Source of the DNA: Elymus sibiricus
Lineage: Eukaryota; Streptophyta; Magnoliopsida; Poales; Poaceae
Reading direction: 5' to 3'
Assembly (NCBI GenBank): GCA_039707655.1
Contig: CM077672.1
Coordinates: 355,924,031-355,988,030, forward strand
DNA: 64,000 nt
Positions 10,044-20,921 of this stretch are shown in pieces (positions within the stretch are counted from its first letter, which is position 1; the number at the start of each line of letters is the position of its first letter). The notes under the pieces were generated by a model. The model did no database searches. It worked only from the letters and a program-made list of their open reading frames with translations, and had not been told where the DNA came from. The position numbers and the translations under genes are program-made.

Positions 10044-11690
10044 GAATCTTCCAAAAAATCAATCAAATCCTCACAACTTCCACCTAAATTCTCTCTCTAT
10101 ATATTGACCTGATTGGAGCCACCAAGTGTTAGTCATTTGGTCCCTCCTAGTCAATTGAGAGAATTGCACTAGAAGATTATGTACGTGTCTAGAGATGGGG
10201 TGACTGGAGGTGGGGTGAATAGGCGATTAAAATAAACCTTAACGGAAGTTGACCAATTTTAGAAAATTGTTAAATACAGTTGAACGGCCTACCCATGCAA
10301 TTTTGCAAAAGTAAAAGAATTGTGGAGGATATATTGCATGAAGATAGATTGTAAATACAAGGGTGCATCCAGAGGTTCGAATTCTTGGCACAATCTTACA
10401 TCCTAGTTGGAGGAGGTTCAGACACAAAATCCTAAGGCCACCAAGGCTTCGGGCTCAAAGGACCACCTATCCATCTTGGACAGGAAGTCATGGATAATCA
10501 CTCGAGGTATATGGTCACACAAAGTAGGCGATCTTTGGTGCCCTCACAAACTTCTTCGCTTCTCTAGATGATCTCAGAGACTTACAAAAACATAGAAAAT
10601 CTAGGGTGCTCACACCCTCCAAAAGTAACAAAAACTTAGCCTTGGTTTGATTAAAAAAACATTGTGCTAAAAAGCAATCTCATATGCTCTTAATCTCACA
10701 CAAGATAGATCGCTATGATTAGGGATGAACAAGTTCCCACCAAAAGATAGGAGTGGGTCTTAGGAATGAAGGAGAATATATCAACTTAGATCTATTTCTT
10801 GGGTTGTAATGACAATAAAAAGGAGGGGATAGGGGTACATATATACTAGTCCCAGAAATCTGACCGTTATATACAAATTTGCAGAAGAGTCGGAGGCACT
10901 GAACTCACTGGGGGGTAACTAAGAAAATATGATAACTTCCATCTAGCTCGTAGAGGCCAGGCATACCCCGTTCGGAATTCGAGAGCCAAAAGGATCCGAC
11001 CTCGGGCGGTCTAGATGAAAGAAGCCCAGTGACTCTGAACCACTATGTGTACTCGTCCAATAGATCGGAGGCTCCGAACACTCGCCATTGAGAGGGTCCA
11101 ACTGAAAGATAGGCTTTGCACAACACACAAGTCCTAGCTTGGAGGCTCTCACCATTCACCATTGGAGGGTCTGAATTATACCGGGTAACTAGGATTTCAC
11201 TATTGATTTCCTTCAGTTTGTCCCAATGGGATTTGCTCGGAGGGTCCAAACCCACCTTGGGGTCAAACTACTTTGTCTCAGAGGATCTAAATATAGTTCA
11301 TTCGGAAACGTCGAGAGGGGTTTTTAGGTTTTCTATAGTCGTGAAATATCCGAACATGGTCAACCTCACCTACACCCCCCTCCCAACGGACTCGAAGGGA
11401 CCAAATAAGTTGACTTAGTGGCCTAAACAAAAAAAGAGGAAAGGATTACAGTGTAAGATGTGCAGATTTATATGAGATTTTGAAGATTTGAGTTTGAGCA
11501 CTTCAAAAAGGATCTCCTTCCTAGGTCCAAGTCCAAAGGTATCCTTTTGATAACATTGGCAATACCTAGGACTCAAAGTGATATTGAATCCTAAAAAATC
11601 AGGTCCTTAGAAACAGATTCTAGAAGCATCCAGAACTTTTGGTTAGTCTTTGAGGCCATCTGCTGGCGCAGTCAAATTTCCACAAAAGCA
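10044..11690. other. Unclassified repeat-like region
   Basis: No ORF with a recognisable product. A TATA-like gtacatatatac lies at about 10828-10842 and the phrases ggaggctccgaa/ggaggctctc and gggtccgaac recur, which resembles the U3 regions of some Triticeae LTRs, but I found no terminal repeats or target duplication. Treat as unclassified. Confidence 0.3.
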
Positions 11691-11978
11691 CTCACTCACT
11701 GGACATGTTCTTAGAGCATCTCCAATAGATGATGTAGACGTATAAATAACAGCTTTTTACATCTCCGAGGCCAAAAAACGCTGCCCCAACAGATGATGTA
11801 GATGTATAAATGTTTACATCACCTCCTCCAAGTGATGTAAAATAGAACACTTGGAGATCCAAATTTGCATCTCCAGCCGCCTGGGGATGTAAGACGCCCA
11901 GCCGTGCACGTACACCCAAACGCCGAATCTGAAACTTCCAGCCGCTCGCCTCTCGCGGGCTGCCCGCCGCCCGGCCCC

Positions 11979-14038
11979 ATGGGCCACTCCAATGACCCCG
12001 ATGCCGCCTCCGCCGGTCTGACCCACCTCGCCGCGGAAGCCGCCAATGCAACCACCTCACCGACCCCGCCTCCGCCGCCATACTGCCCCTATGCCACCGC
12101 CGCGGGAACAGGTGCGCCACCGGCGAAGAAATAGCTGGCGGCCAAACCCCATGGTGGAGGCGCGAAGCGGCCGACAGCACGCAACCCCACCACGGCTCCA
12201 TCTCGGGCAGCGAAGAAGACGAAGGCAGTCGCGGCTGCTTCGGCCAATTTGATGCCGCAGGCGGCCGCGGCAACTGCCGCCGGACATGGGCCTCCTCCTG
12301 CCACATCGCAAGGCCGCCACTGACCATGGTGGAAGACGCGGCCACGCCCGCGACCACCGCCTCCAACGTGCTCGACTAAATGTTGCAAAGGTAAAAGAAA
12401 ATTCTTTTTGTTTGTTCTTTTCATTTTCGATACGAATATAATGTGAGATTGCGTGTACGTGCATTTATAATCTTGATGATGACACATTCATGCATGTGAC
12501 AAATATCGCAAACGAAGATTATTTCTCTCAAGAGTATGCATCACAAGAATATGATACTCAATTTGATGATAATCTTGACAGGAAGGTCTTTATTGCCATG
12601 GGAAGAACCGCAAATTATACCAATGCCGATGATGTGTTGATTTGCGCCGCATGGAAGCAAATCTCCATTGATGCATCTGTGGGGTGTGACCAAGTTGCGA
12701 ACACCTATTGGGACCACATCAAGGAATTTTTCAATGAGCGCAACACTAGTGGACACTATCGATCAGGGATTCTATTCGTCAACGTTGCGGCACCATCAAC
12801 GCCGAATGCCAAAAGTGGGCGAGTTCCTTGACAAATGTTGGTCGCATGAACCCTAGTGGTTGCGGTGATAGTGACATGGTAATTGCTTGCTATTTGTGTG
12901 TATTTTCTCTACATTGCCCAAGCATGCATATGTTCCTAAATTGAAGATCCACTTTTGTTGCTTTGTTGTAGAAAATGATTGCGCAAGGATTGTTTCAAGA
13001 AAGAAACAACAAAGGAGAGAAGAGGAAAAAGAAAGGAAAAGCCTTCACTTTCCATCATTTCTACAATGAGCTCAAGGAGGAGGAGAAATGGAAGAGTCGA
13101 GAAGTTTATGATGCTTCGAAGAAGAAAAGTTCAATCATTGATCGTGAGGATGATGATGATGGCCGTGGTGAGGAGAGAAGGATCCCTACTCCTCACTCGG
13201 CGACCAAATCATATAGGCCGGATGGAAATAAGAAAACAAAGGGCTCGAAGGCCGCGGACAATGATCTTAAAGAAGGGTTTGGTGCCATTGTCATCGCAAG
13301 GAAAGAGTGTGCCGAAGAAAAAAAATGTTGAAGCTAAAAGAAATGGAGAGGGAGGAAGTCGAGCAATGAAGGGCGGCAACCGAGGAGAAGAGGGCGGCGG
13401 CCGAGGAGAGGTTGGCAGCGGCCAAGGAGAGAAATGTTGAACTAGAGGAGAGAAAGGTGGCGTCTGAAGAGCTCAAGCTGGTGGAAGAGAAGGCACTCAA
13501 GTTTATGTTCATGGACACAAGTGGCCTTGACCCCAAAGGAAAGACGTATGTTGAGCTTTGTCATGATGAAATGATCATGAAGAAGCAAATGCTCATGAGT
13601 AACATGATGGGAGAAGGAATGGGAGGTGCCATGGGTGGTGGAATGGGAAGTGCCATGGGTGGAATGGGGGGAGGAATGGGAGGTGCCATGGGCGGTGGAG
13701 TGGGCGGCTACATGAACATGATGGGAGGTGCCATGAATGGTGCCTTTGGTGGCAATATGGGTGGTGTCGTTGGTGGCAACATGGGAGGTAGCTTCGGTGG
13801 CAACATGGATGGTGGGTTCGGTGGAAACATGGGTGGCATGGGAGGTGGCTTCGGTGGCAACATGAGTGGCATGGGAGGTGGCTTCGATGGCAACACGAGT
13901 GGCATTGGAGGTGCTTCCGGTGGAGGTCGCGACATCAATGCATCAACGCATGAAAACGTCGACAAAGAAGTCATTGATGATGATGATGATGCTAATGTCT
14001 ACAATGTGACTAGTAACAACGGAGAGGATGAAAATTGA
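11979..14038 (+). pseudogene. ORF1-type (Myb/SANT-like, NAM-associated) transposon protein, decayed
   Basis: An Ala/Pro-rich N-terminus starts at the ATG 11979 and is stopped by TAG near 12132, with the same frame open afterwards to about 12275. The Myb/SANT-like domain follows (12590-12870; motifs GRTANYTNADDVLICAAWKQ, YWDHIKEFFNE, then CGTINAECQKW after a frameshift near 12765). A likely intron runs from gtaattgc (about 12876) to ttgtag (about 12971). Exon 2 has FTFHHFYNELKEEEKWKSRE, a coiled Glu/Lys/Ala segment, and MDTSGLDPKGKTYVELCHDE, typical of the NAM-associated C-terminal domain. An A-run frameshift near 13320 and a TGA at 13366 break it. The tail is Met/Gly-rich (13606-13920) and ends in an acidic stretch. 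These proteins are ORF1 partners of the transposase in PIF/Harbinger elements, thought to bind DNA. Confidence 0.8.
13606..13930 (+). repeat. Coding Met/Gly-rich repeat
   Basis: Tandem variants of a 12- to 39-bp unit encode GGAMGGGM, GGNMGG and GGFGGNM repeats at the end of ORF1. The repeat is in frame over its full length. The reverse strand shows a matching long proline-rich frame that is not a gene. Confidence 0.9.
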
Positions 14039-14220
14039 GATGCTATATTCGATGTTATATTTATGTCCATTTTAATTTATTGGACCAAAAACTTTGATTT
14101 GATTGATATGATGCACTTTTGGTCATTGGATTATGATCTTGTTATGGAAGTTGAGTTCATGTTAAATTTGAAAATATTGCTCTATACGATGACTTTGATT
14201 GTGGTTGTAGTGCGGCCGTC

Positions 14221-14350
14221 GGCCGTTTTACATCTTCACATATGCATCATCTATTGGAGTATTAGTTTTACATCACCAAATACACTTGGCCGTTTTACAT
14301 CTTCACATATGCATCATCTATTGGAGTAGTAGTTTTACATCACCAAATAT
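14221..14350 (+). repeat. 67-bp subterminal tandem repeat of the Harbinger-like element
   Basis: Two units starting ggccgttttacatcttcac at 14221 and 14288, almost identical over 60 bp. Each contains a near copy of the element terminus (catctattggag). Confidence 0.9.
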
Positions 14351-14465
14351 ACTCATCTGTTGGAGTTGACTCTTTTTTGAGATGTAAAAAACACTTTTTG
14401 ATGTAAATTATACAGCACCTATTTTTACATCTCCAAATATACATCATGTATTGGACATGTTCTTA

Positions 14466-15840
14466 TATTCAGAGATGAAGCTTTTTTATTACTCACTCAC
14501 TGGAGTACAATATTAGCATAAGATCGACACATGTATTATGTTTAAACATGTTTCATGTACAATTTAGTATGTACTTTCATGTACATGTTTCATTCGGAGG
14601 TTTTGTCTAGTTTCTAGCTACGGTTGCAACAATATGTGACATGCGCCCTACGGTTGTTTGAACCCAATTCTTCCACCTTACCCTTGATCTTAGGACCCCA
14701 CTGCTCCCCTCACACATTCCTTCTCGCTATTTTTTCTTGTGCAACCGCCTTCGTAACCATTGTAGCCACCGTCCAACACTAGGATAAGGGGATCAATCAT
14801 TGCATATTCGTATTCTGGACACCTCCTATGCCCATAGTGTTATGTTGTCCACCTTATCTGATGAGAGTGCCACATGGGCATGGAAAAATGCTGAAAATAA
14901 GGAACTTGGAGCAGAACTTTGACGGTGCATGTACATGATGCCGCTCTATGTCAATTTGGGTTGGATGTATTCTATGCGAGAAAAGATCAGCATGGCACAT
15001 AACACCACTCGCCTTCGGCATAACCAGTGTGCCTCATGGAGGTGATATTGTCTGGATGGTCACCATGTGTGAAAAGCTCAAGAACAACTGAGTTTATGGT
15101 GGTTGTCCCCAGTTAATACCCAGGACATGCACATTGGTTGCCTTAAAAGCTGAGGTGTTTGTTCAAGCTTTGCATATTGTTATATGAAAGTTGACATGTG
15201 AATTAACTATATGTAATTTTCTTCTCCATGATATTTCAGACTGTCTAGTAATAAAATAGATCGTTTTGAGGTCGTTTGGATGGTTCAAAGAAGGTAGTAT
15301 TTCCTATGCCAAATGCATGTGCACATGATATGTTGTTGCGTGTAGAGGAACCCCAACTATGGGTTGGTTGATAAACAATCATGTCTTATAATTATTTGTG
15401 AGATCGACTATTAATGTGCAATTTCCAAAAAGGTTCGTAGTAGCTTTCTACATTCTTGTGCAACTTATGATGTAAATTCAAGCAAAAGCAAATAGAAGGT
15501 TGGTCCAGCTGTAATGAAGAAATTGATGCCTCATAACCCACACGAGTGCAACTATTCAGTGCTCTTCCTCCCATCATGACTCATCCCAGTGCATAAATGC
15601 AAAACCAATGCTAGAAGGTCGCGCAAAGCTAGGTAGGAAAAAGCATTGAATTGTCAAGAAGGATTGAAGAACCATACCAAAGAGGAACCCATTAGTCACT
15701 TGATTAACGGAATGGTCGTATGTTGCAAACATGCACATTCCCAATGCTTCCTACACCCACAACCAATCCAGTTAGCTCTTTTTTAGCATCTCTTAAGGGG
15801 CCAATCAATCTTCTTTCTTTTTGCTTATCAACACCTCGAC
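14466..15840. other. Unannotated spacer
   Basis: No supported gene. A 23-bp string gacacctcctatgcccatag(tgt) at about 14819 also occurs at about 9019, hinting at a common origin of parts of 9.0-9.3 kb and 14.8-15.1 kb, but I cannot extend the match convincingly. Confidence 0.4.
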
Positions 15841-15843
15841 TTA

Positions 15844-16126
15844 GGGCATCTCCAATGGCTGTAAGATAGTTGTTGGTAAACTTTGCCACCTAGGATATAT
15901 GATGACATGGCAACAAATAAATGAGGAGAGAGATGAAAGTTGTATGTAGATTAACCAACAGCTCTTGCACAAGCTCCAAGGCTATGTAGAGAGCAATTGC
16001 ATTTATTCTCTCTTCTCCTATTGGATAGTATAGATGCAACCATTGGAGTAGTTGTATGATCCTTTGTTGGTTGATGACATGGACAATTTTACCAACAAGA
16101 CTACATACAAACTATTGGAGATGCCC
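15844..16126. mobile_element. Tourist-like (PIF/Harbinger) MITE
   Basis: 283 bp with inverted ends gggcatctccaatgg on the left and gggcatctccaatag when the right end is reversed. TTA lies on both sides (15841-15843, 16127-16129). The termini resemble those of the larger element at 11714-14462, so the two probably belong to the same superfamily. No coding capacity. Confidence 0.9.
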
Positions 16127-16133
16127 TTATAGT

Positions 16134-16134
<1 letters not shown>

Positions 16135-16172
<38 letters not shown>
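16135..16172. repeat. (CT)19 microsatellite
   Basis: Uninterrupted CT dinucleotides just outside the right end of the Tourist-like MITE. Confidence 0.97.
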
Positions 16173-16180
<8 letters not shown>

Positions 16181-16470
16181 ACACACGTGTACACACATCT
16201 GCACATAAATGCATGCCCACTTGTGCATGCCCTGACGAACGCACACATATTTATTTCCCCTGGTGCAGCCAATATTAATCTAGATGACTTGTAAATAACA
16301 TAAACCAGATCGGGTCATATATAGCCTTCTAGGTGATCCCTAGTATAATCTATAGTTCCATCCTAAACCATATATTTCATTCATGGTTTATAAACCTTTG
16401 GGTTCCGAGAATAATGGGACTTAAAAGTGTTGATGACTATTGAGGCCATATGTACATGGCACGGATATTA

Positions 16471-16955
16471 TGTTTTCCTAAAAACAAGATATCATGCACA
16501 ATATAATCACATAACTAATAACTATTTTGTTTTAGTGCATGGGTGGATATAACTAATGAGCATATTTGCTTTGGTGGAATATGGTTCAAAGTTATTACAT
16601 TAATCAGGTAATAATCCAAATTTGGATACAAAATATTAGCTACATCATCACAACGAGGCCTTTCACTTCAGTTGTATGGACCGAATGGAGTTCTAGAACT
16701 GTCTCAGATTTTTCCAAATTAACAACAAGTTGTATTAATGACACAATCCGAGTTATTATCTCTAACTTTTCGAAAGGAGCCATTCAGATGCATTCCAACC
16801 TAGGAAAAAATAGTAATCAATCCATCCTAGGGTAAGCCAAAGTTGTGGAGGCATGATCAAATTAGACTTAAGTGAGCTTAACCGTCATGAGCAGATATAT
16901 CTTCATAATCATCGACAGAATTCGAGCCGACATGTGAGCTCGTCCTGCAGCTATG
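16471..16955. repeat. Diverged direct duplication, copy 2
   Basis: Aligns with 1-475 over its full length. It ends at ctatg (16951-16955), exactly where copy 1 continues with aggatag, because the Copia LTR begins at 16956. The homology therefore marks the pre-insertion target site. An 89-codon ORF at 16566-16835 is not conserved as an open frame in copy 1 and is not called. Confidence 0.8.
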
Positions 16956-17144
16956 TGTAGGGGAACGCGACCGAAAACAAAAAAAATCGGTACAGCGAGC
17001 ACGCCCAGGATCACTATGGAGGTGCATACAAGGTTTGGATCTGATCGTTACCGACTCGTAGCGCAGCGGAAGTAGAGTCGATGTAGATCGTTGGTGCAGA
17101 TCCCCGCAGATAGGATTTACAACCTCCCAACCTTGAGGATGTAC

Positions 17145-17310
17145 TCCCTCGCCTGCCCCTCGGACAGTCCCTCAGACAGCCCTCCGGGAGGCGGTTGGAC
17201 AGTCCCCCGGGCGATGTCACGGACAGCCCTTCGGGAGGACCCTCGAAACTCGGACGGTCACTCGGACAGCCCTTCAGGAGGCACTCTCGAACAGCCCCTC
17301 GGGCAAAAAA
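17145..17310. repeat. Degenerate short repeat in the Copia LTR
   Basis: Imperfect tandem variants of a roughly 20-bp phrase (cggacagcccttcgggagg) in the R/U5 part of the LTR. It creates overlapping open frames on both strands that are not genes. Confidence 0.7.
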
Positions 17311-17513
17311 GATCGAACCTACGACCTCTCTACGGGGTTGCACACATACGGTGTCATCTATCTGGCAGGGCTTCGCCGTCCAGAACTAGTTCCCACCGGA
17401 ACCGAGACAGCCTTTCGGTTCTACGAAACTGTTTCGTGTGAGGGAGAGAAGAAAGGCAGATCATGCATGCCATTTGGTGAGAGAGTTGGAGTGAGTGTGG
17501 AGAGCTCCTCTCC

Positions 17514-17527
17514 ACCTCTATTTATAG
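17514..17527 (-). promoter_or_regulatory. TATA box of the large Copia LTR
   Basis: Minus strand reads cctataaatagagg. It sits downstream of the U3 on the minus strand and about 560 bp from the LTR 3' end, a reasonable transcription start region. Confidence 0.65.
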
Positions 17528-18529
17528 GAGAAGGAGGGGTGGAGGGGCTGAAATTTCAGCCACAAAAAGGGGTTCCTTCCCTCCCAAGCCTTCTCCAAGA
17601 TCTTTTGGTAAAAGCCCCAAAAAGTGGCTTTCCAAAAAGAAACCAAAAAGTGCTTTTTCACTATTCACGGAAATATTTTTCCGCGACCGTTAGATCCGAA
17701 AATATTTCTGTAGGTCTTAGAACATTTCCAGTACCCACTAAAATAATTTTGGACGCGTTCCGAAACAATTTCGGATTAGTGATTTTCATCTGCGAAAAGC
17801 AACCAAAGCGGTTCCGGCAACTCTGGAACATTTCTGGGTTTTTTCTCCGGAAAAATCCCAGAAGTTCCCAGAACAATTCTGGCACCCTCTAAGAATTTCC
17901 AGGAGTGTGCCGAAACCATTTTGACTTAATGGTATACTCCGAAACAACCTTTCGGTTTTACCGAAATTATTCCGGTGTTCTCTCTCCGGAACTTTTCCGT
18001 TGTCTCCAAAACTTTTCCGGTGACTTGCTCTCAGACTCCCTGTCTAGTATTCAGCAGATAGATGACCCTTAAGCATGTGCCCCTATAGGTTCGGTGAAGC
18101 ATAGACATGGCCGGAACACTTTCCGATCAATGATCAACATCGGAGCCGTGGACACCCATATTGACCCCTATACCCACACGAATAAATATTCGAGTGAACC
18201 TCCAGTTGCCGTGTGCTATTCCTGTTGCTTCGCGATATGTTACAAACACCCGAGGTGAGATTTATCGGCATCCCCGTGGATCAACAACTTATCCACTATG
18301 CCAGTTACCTCGTTACCGGTTTTGTTCTCTTTTCTCGTTCCCGTGTTCCGGCATCCCTGTGATCAAATCACAATGTGTCTGGCCAGACGATGATGGATAC
18401 CGTAACACCGAGAGGGCCCAAAGAATATCTCTCCATCGTCGGAGGAGCAAATCCCAATCTTGAGCTATCAAGTCCCTTGACATACTTTTCCATGAACCCG
18501 TAAGCCTCCGTAATAGCCACCCATTTACG

Positions 18530-18687
18530 CAATGGCGTAGCTAGCTTGGGAACACGCCCCGGGCCAACAGCCTGTGTACAGTACTGAACAGTGTCAAAAC
18601 AGTGTTTTCTAGCTACTGTCAACGAACAATCGAGCAACCACGCCCCAGGCCATGGCCCTGGTAGCCTGGGGCCTGGCTACGCCACTG
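18530..18687. mobile_element. hAT-type MITE inside the Copia LTR
   Basis: 158 bp with inverted ends caatggcgtagctagc on the left and, reversed, cagtggcgtagccaggc on the right. A perfect 8-bp target duplication catttacg lies at 18522-18529 and 18688-18695. CAGTGGCGTAGCCAG-like termini and an 8-bp duplication are hallmarks of hAT elements. Removing it restores a continuous LTR. Confidence 0.92.
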
Positions 18688-19138
18688 CATTTACGGATGA
18701 CGTTTAACAAACCCCAAAGTTCATGAACCAAGCATGAAGAAACTCGATACTCTCATGGTCTAAAGAATTATGCAAACGTTAACTTTCTCTGTGTTATTAA
18801 CCATTAACTTGTGACGAATGTATCTCATAATATAACATCAATCGGGTCGATTCAACACAAATGTTCTTCTAACATTGTGCCCTCAAAATTGCCGGCATAG
18901 TCATGCCCATGATCAGGAAAACAGAACCATCATGCAACACTTGAGCTAGTCTTAGAGGCCAGACTAGAAATACATTTTACCGTTTATTATTCTACACGTG
19001 CATATGAGTTTTCCTCCGAGCCTCGTGGTTATTGCAGACTCGAGAACCATAGCAGTTATAGCACGGAATATAAACTTAATTAGGAACATGGGGATAAATA
19101 ATAACATTTATTATTGCTTCTAGGGCATATCTCCTACA

Positions 19139-19301
19139 GACTCCCACTTGCACTAGAGTCAATAATCTAGTCAATGCTAATGCACTTTACACCTATGGCA
19201 TACCGGTGTAAAATATGCTTCGCTTGTGGTATAGTCTTTGTCCAATGGACCTGACAAATTCAGGGCCGTGTGTATCTTTGCATATCCTCGCGTTTTCACG
19301 C
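19139..19301 (-). mobile_element. 3' internal stub of the large Copia element
   Basis: Starts with gactcccacttgcactagag, i.e. a purine-rich tract on the minus strand next to the LTR as in Angela/BARE-type elements. It stops at 19301, where the Athila-like LTR begins, and the element resumes near 62033. The last five bases are CACGC. Confidence 0.8.
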
Positions 19302-20815
19302 TGATACGTCCATTTTGCATCATGTTTTGCTACTGTTATTTATAGTGTTTTAATCATTATAACACTTTTTGGAGCAATTCTAATGCCTTTTCTCTCTTAA
19401 TATGCAAGATTCACACAAGGATGGAGAATGCCGGCAGCTGGAATTCTGGACCTGAAAAAGCTATGTCAAGATACCTATTCTGCACATCTCCAAATGAGCT
19501 GAAATTTCACGCAGAATTATTTTGGAATAAATAAAAAATACTGGAAGCAAAAAGTACCAGAGGGGGCCAGTGCCCACGAGGCACCAGGGCGCGCCACCCC
19601 CCCCAGGCGCGCCCTGGAACCTCGTGGGGCCCCTGGCCCTCCTCTGGCCCCCATTTTCTGGTATATAAGGCATTTTGCCCTAGAAAAAATAAAGAGAAGA
19701 CTTTTGGGACGGTGCACCGCCGTCTCGAGGCGGAACTTGGGCAGGAGCACATTTGCTCTCCGGCGGAGAGATTCTGCCGGGGATACTTCCCTCCGGGAGG
19801 GGGAAATCGTCGCCATCGACATCACCAACAACCCTCTCATCGTGGGAGGGCCAATCTTCATCAACATCTTCACCAACACCATCTCATCTCAAACCCTAGT
19901 TCATCTCTTGTATTCAATCTTTGTCTCAAAACCTCAGATTGGTACCTGTGGGTTGCTAGTAGTGTTGATTACATCTTGTAGTTGATGCTAGTTGGTTTAT
20001 TTGGTAGAAGATTATATGTTCAGATCCAATATGCTATTTAATACCCCTCTGATCTTGGGCATGTTGATGATTTGTGAGTAGTTACTTTTGTTCTTGAGGA
20101 CATGGGAGAAGTCTTGTCATAAGTAATCATGTGAATTTGGTATTCGTTCGATATTTTGATGATATGTATGTTGTTGATTCTCTTAGTGGTGTCATGTGAA
20201 CGTCGACTACATGACACTTCACCATCTTTGGGCCTAAGGTAATGCATTGTGGAATAGTAATTAGATGATGGGTTGCTAGAGTGACAGAAGCTTAAACCCT
20301 AGTTTATGCGCTATTCCGTAAGGGGCTGATTTGGATCCATATGTTTAATGCTATGGTTAGAGTTATCTTAATTCTTCTTTCGTAGTTGCGGATGCTTGCG
20401 AGAGGGGGTAATCATAAGTGGGTGGCTTGTTCAAGTAAGAACAACACCCAAGCACCGGTCCACCCACATATCAAATTATCAAAGTAGCGAACGCGAATCA
20501 AACCAACATGATGAAAGTGACTAGATGAAATTCCCATGTGTCCTCGAGAACGTGTTGCTTATTATAAGAGATCATTTCGGCTTGTCCTTTGCTATACAAA
20601 GGATTGGGCCCCCTTGCTGCACTCTTTGTTACTATTTCTACTTTTCACTTGTTACAAATTATCTTTCTATCAAACTACTCGTTACCGATAATTTCAGTGC
20701 TTGCAGAAAATACGTTGTTGAAAACCGCTTGTCATTTCCTTCCGCTCCTCGTTGGGTTCGACACTCTTACTTATCGAAAGGACTACGATTGATCCCCTAT
20801 ACTTGTGGGTCATCA
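19302..20815 (+). repeat. Element A left LTR
   Basis: 1514 bp, TGAT...ATCA. U3 contains the GC-rich hairpin at 19572-19629 and a TATA box gtatataagg at 19661-19670, followed by gccctagaaaa near the likely transcription start. Flanked left by CACGC. Confidence 0.93.
19572..19629. promoter_or_regulatory. GC-rich hairpin with poly-C loop, LTR U3
   Basis: Arms gcccacgaggcaccagggcg(cgcc) and ggcgcgccctggaacctcgt(gggg) pair with few mismatches around an 8-C loop. The TATA box is 31 bp downstream. Equivalent hairpins are in every LTR of A, B, C and D and in front of the 3' ORFs. Confidence 0.85.
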
Positions 20816-20826
20816 AGACTCCTTTC

Positions 20827-20844
20827 TGGCGTCATTGCCGGGGA
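20827..20844 (+). other. Element A primer binding site
   Basis: tggcgtcattgccgggga, 11 bp after the LTR, resembles the tRNA-Asp-complementary site tggcgccgttgccgggga used by Athila-like elements, with two substitutions at CpG positions. Confidence 0.75.
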
Positions 20845-20921
20845 GTGAAGCGCTTCTGGTGAGTGGAATTTGGTAAGGAAACATTTATATTACGTGCTGA
20901 AATTTACTGTCACTTGTCACT

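Larger units (their letters stand above)
11714..14462 (+). mobile_element. PIF/Harbinger-like DNA element carrying only ORF1
   Basis: Termini are inverted: gagcatctccaatagatgat on the left and, reversed, gaacatgtccaatacatgat on the right, with three mismatches in 23 bp. TTA (11711-11713 and 14463-14465) flanks both sides, the typical 3-bp TWA duplication of PIF/Harbinger. The 2.7-kb interior encodes a decayed Myb/SANT-like ORF1 protein and no DDE transposase that I can find. Near both ends the phrase tacatc recurs in many subterminal repeats. It is probably a non-autonomous element. Confidence 0.8.
16956..19138 (-). mobile_element. 3' LTR of a large Copia element (Angela/BARE-like)
   Basis: About 2.18 kb beginning TG and ending CA. 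Read on the minus strand it starts tgtaggagatatgccctaga, close to the Angela/BARE/WIS LTR start I recall, and is preceded by a purine-rich tract just inside (19139-19152). A TATA box (cctataaatagagg) is on the minus strand at 17516-17527, consistent with minus-strand transcription. The 5' LTR is beyond the window. The element's coding part is at 62038-64000, displaced by the nested insertions. A hAT MITE interrupts it at 18530-18687. Confidence 0.85.

Noticed and set aside
11692..12487. Long minus-strand ORFs of 130-224 aa
   Set aside because: Antisense of GC-rich ORF1 N-terminal coding sequence; composition-driven, with no recognisable domain.
13708..13974. Proline-rich ORF on the minus strand
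   Set aside because: Antisense of the Met/Gly repeat of the Harbinger-like ORF1.
9019..15120. Large duplication suggested by a 23-bp match at 9019 and 14819
   Set aside because: Only short flanking similarity (for example ttatggtggctg against ttatggtggttg) could be seen; not enough without an alignment.
17014..17892. ORFs of 109-184 aa in the large Copia LTR
   Set aside because: They lie within U3/R of an LTR and in degenerate repeats; Copia LTRs are non-coding.
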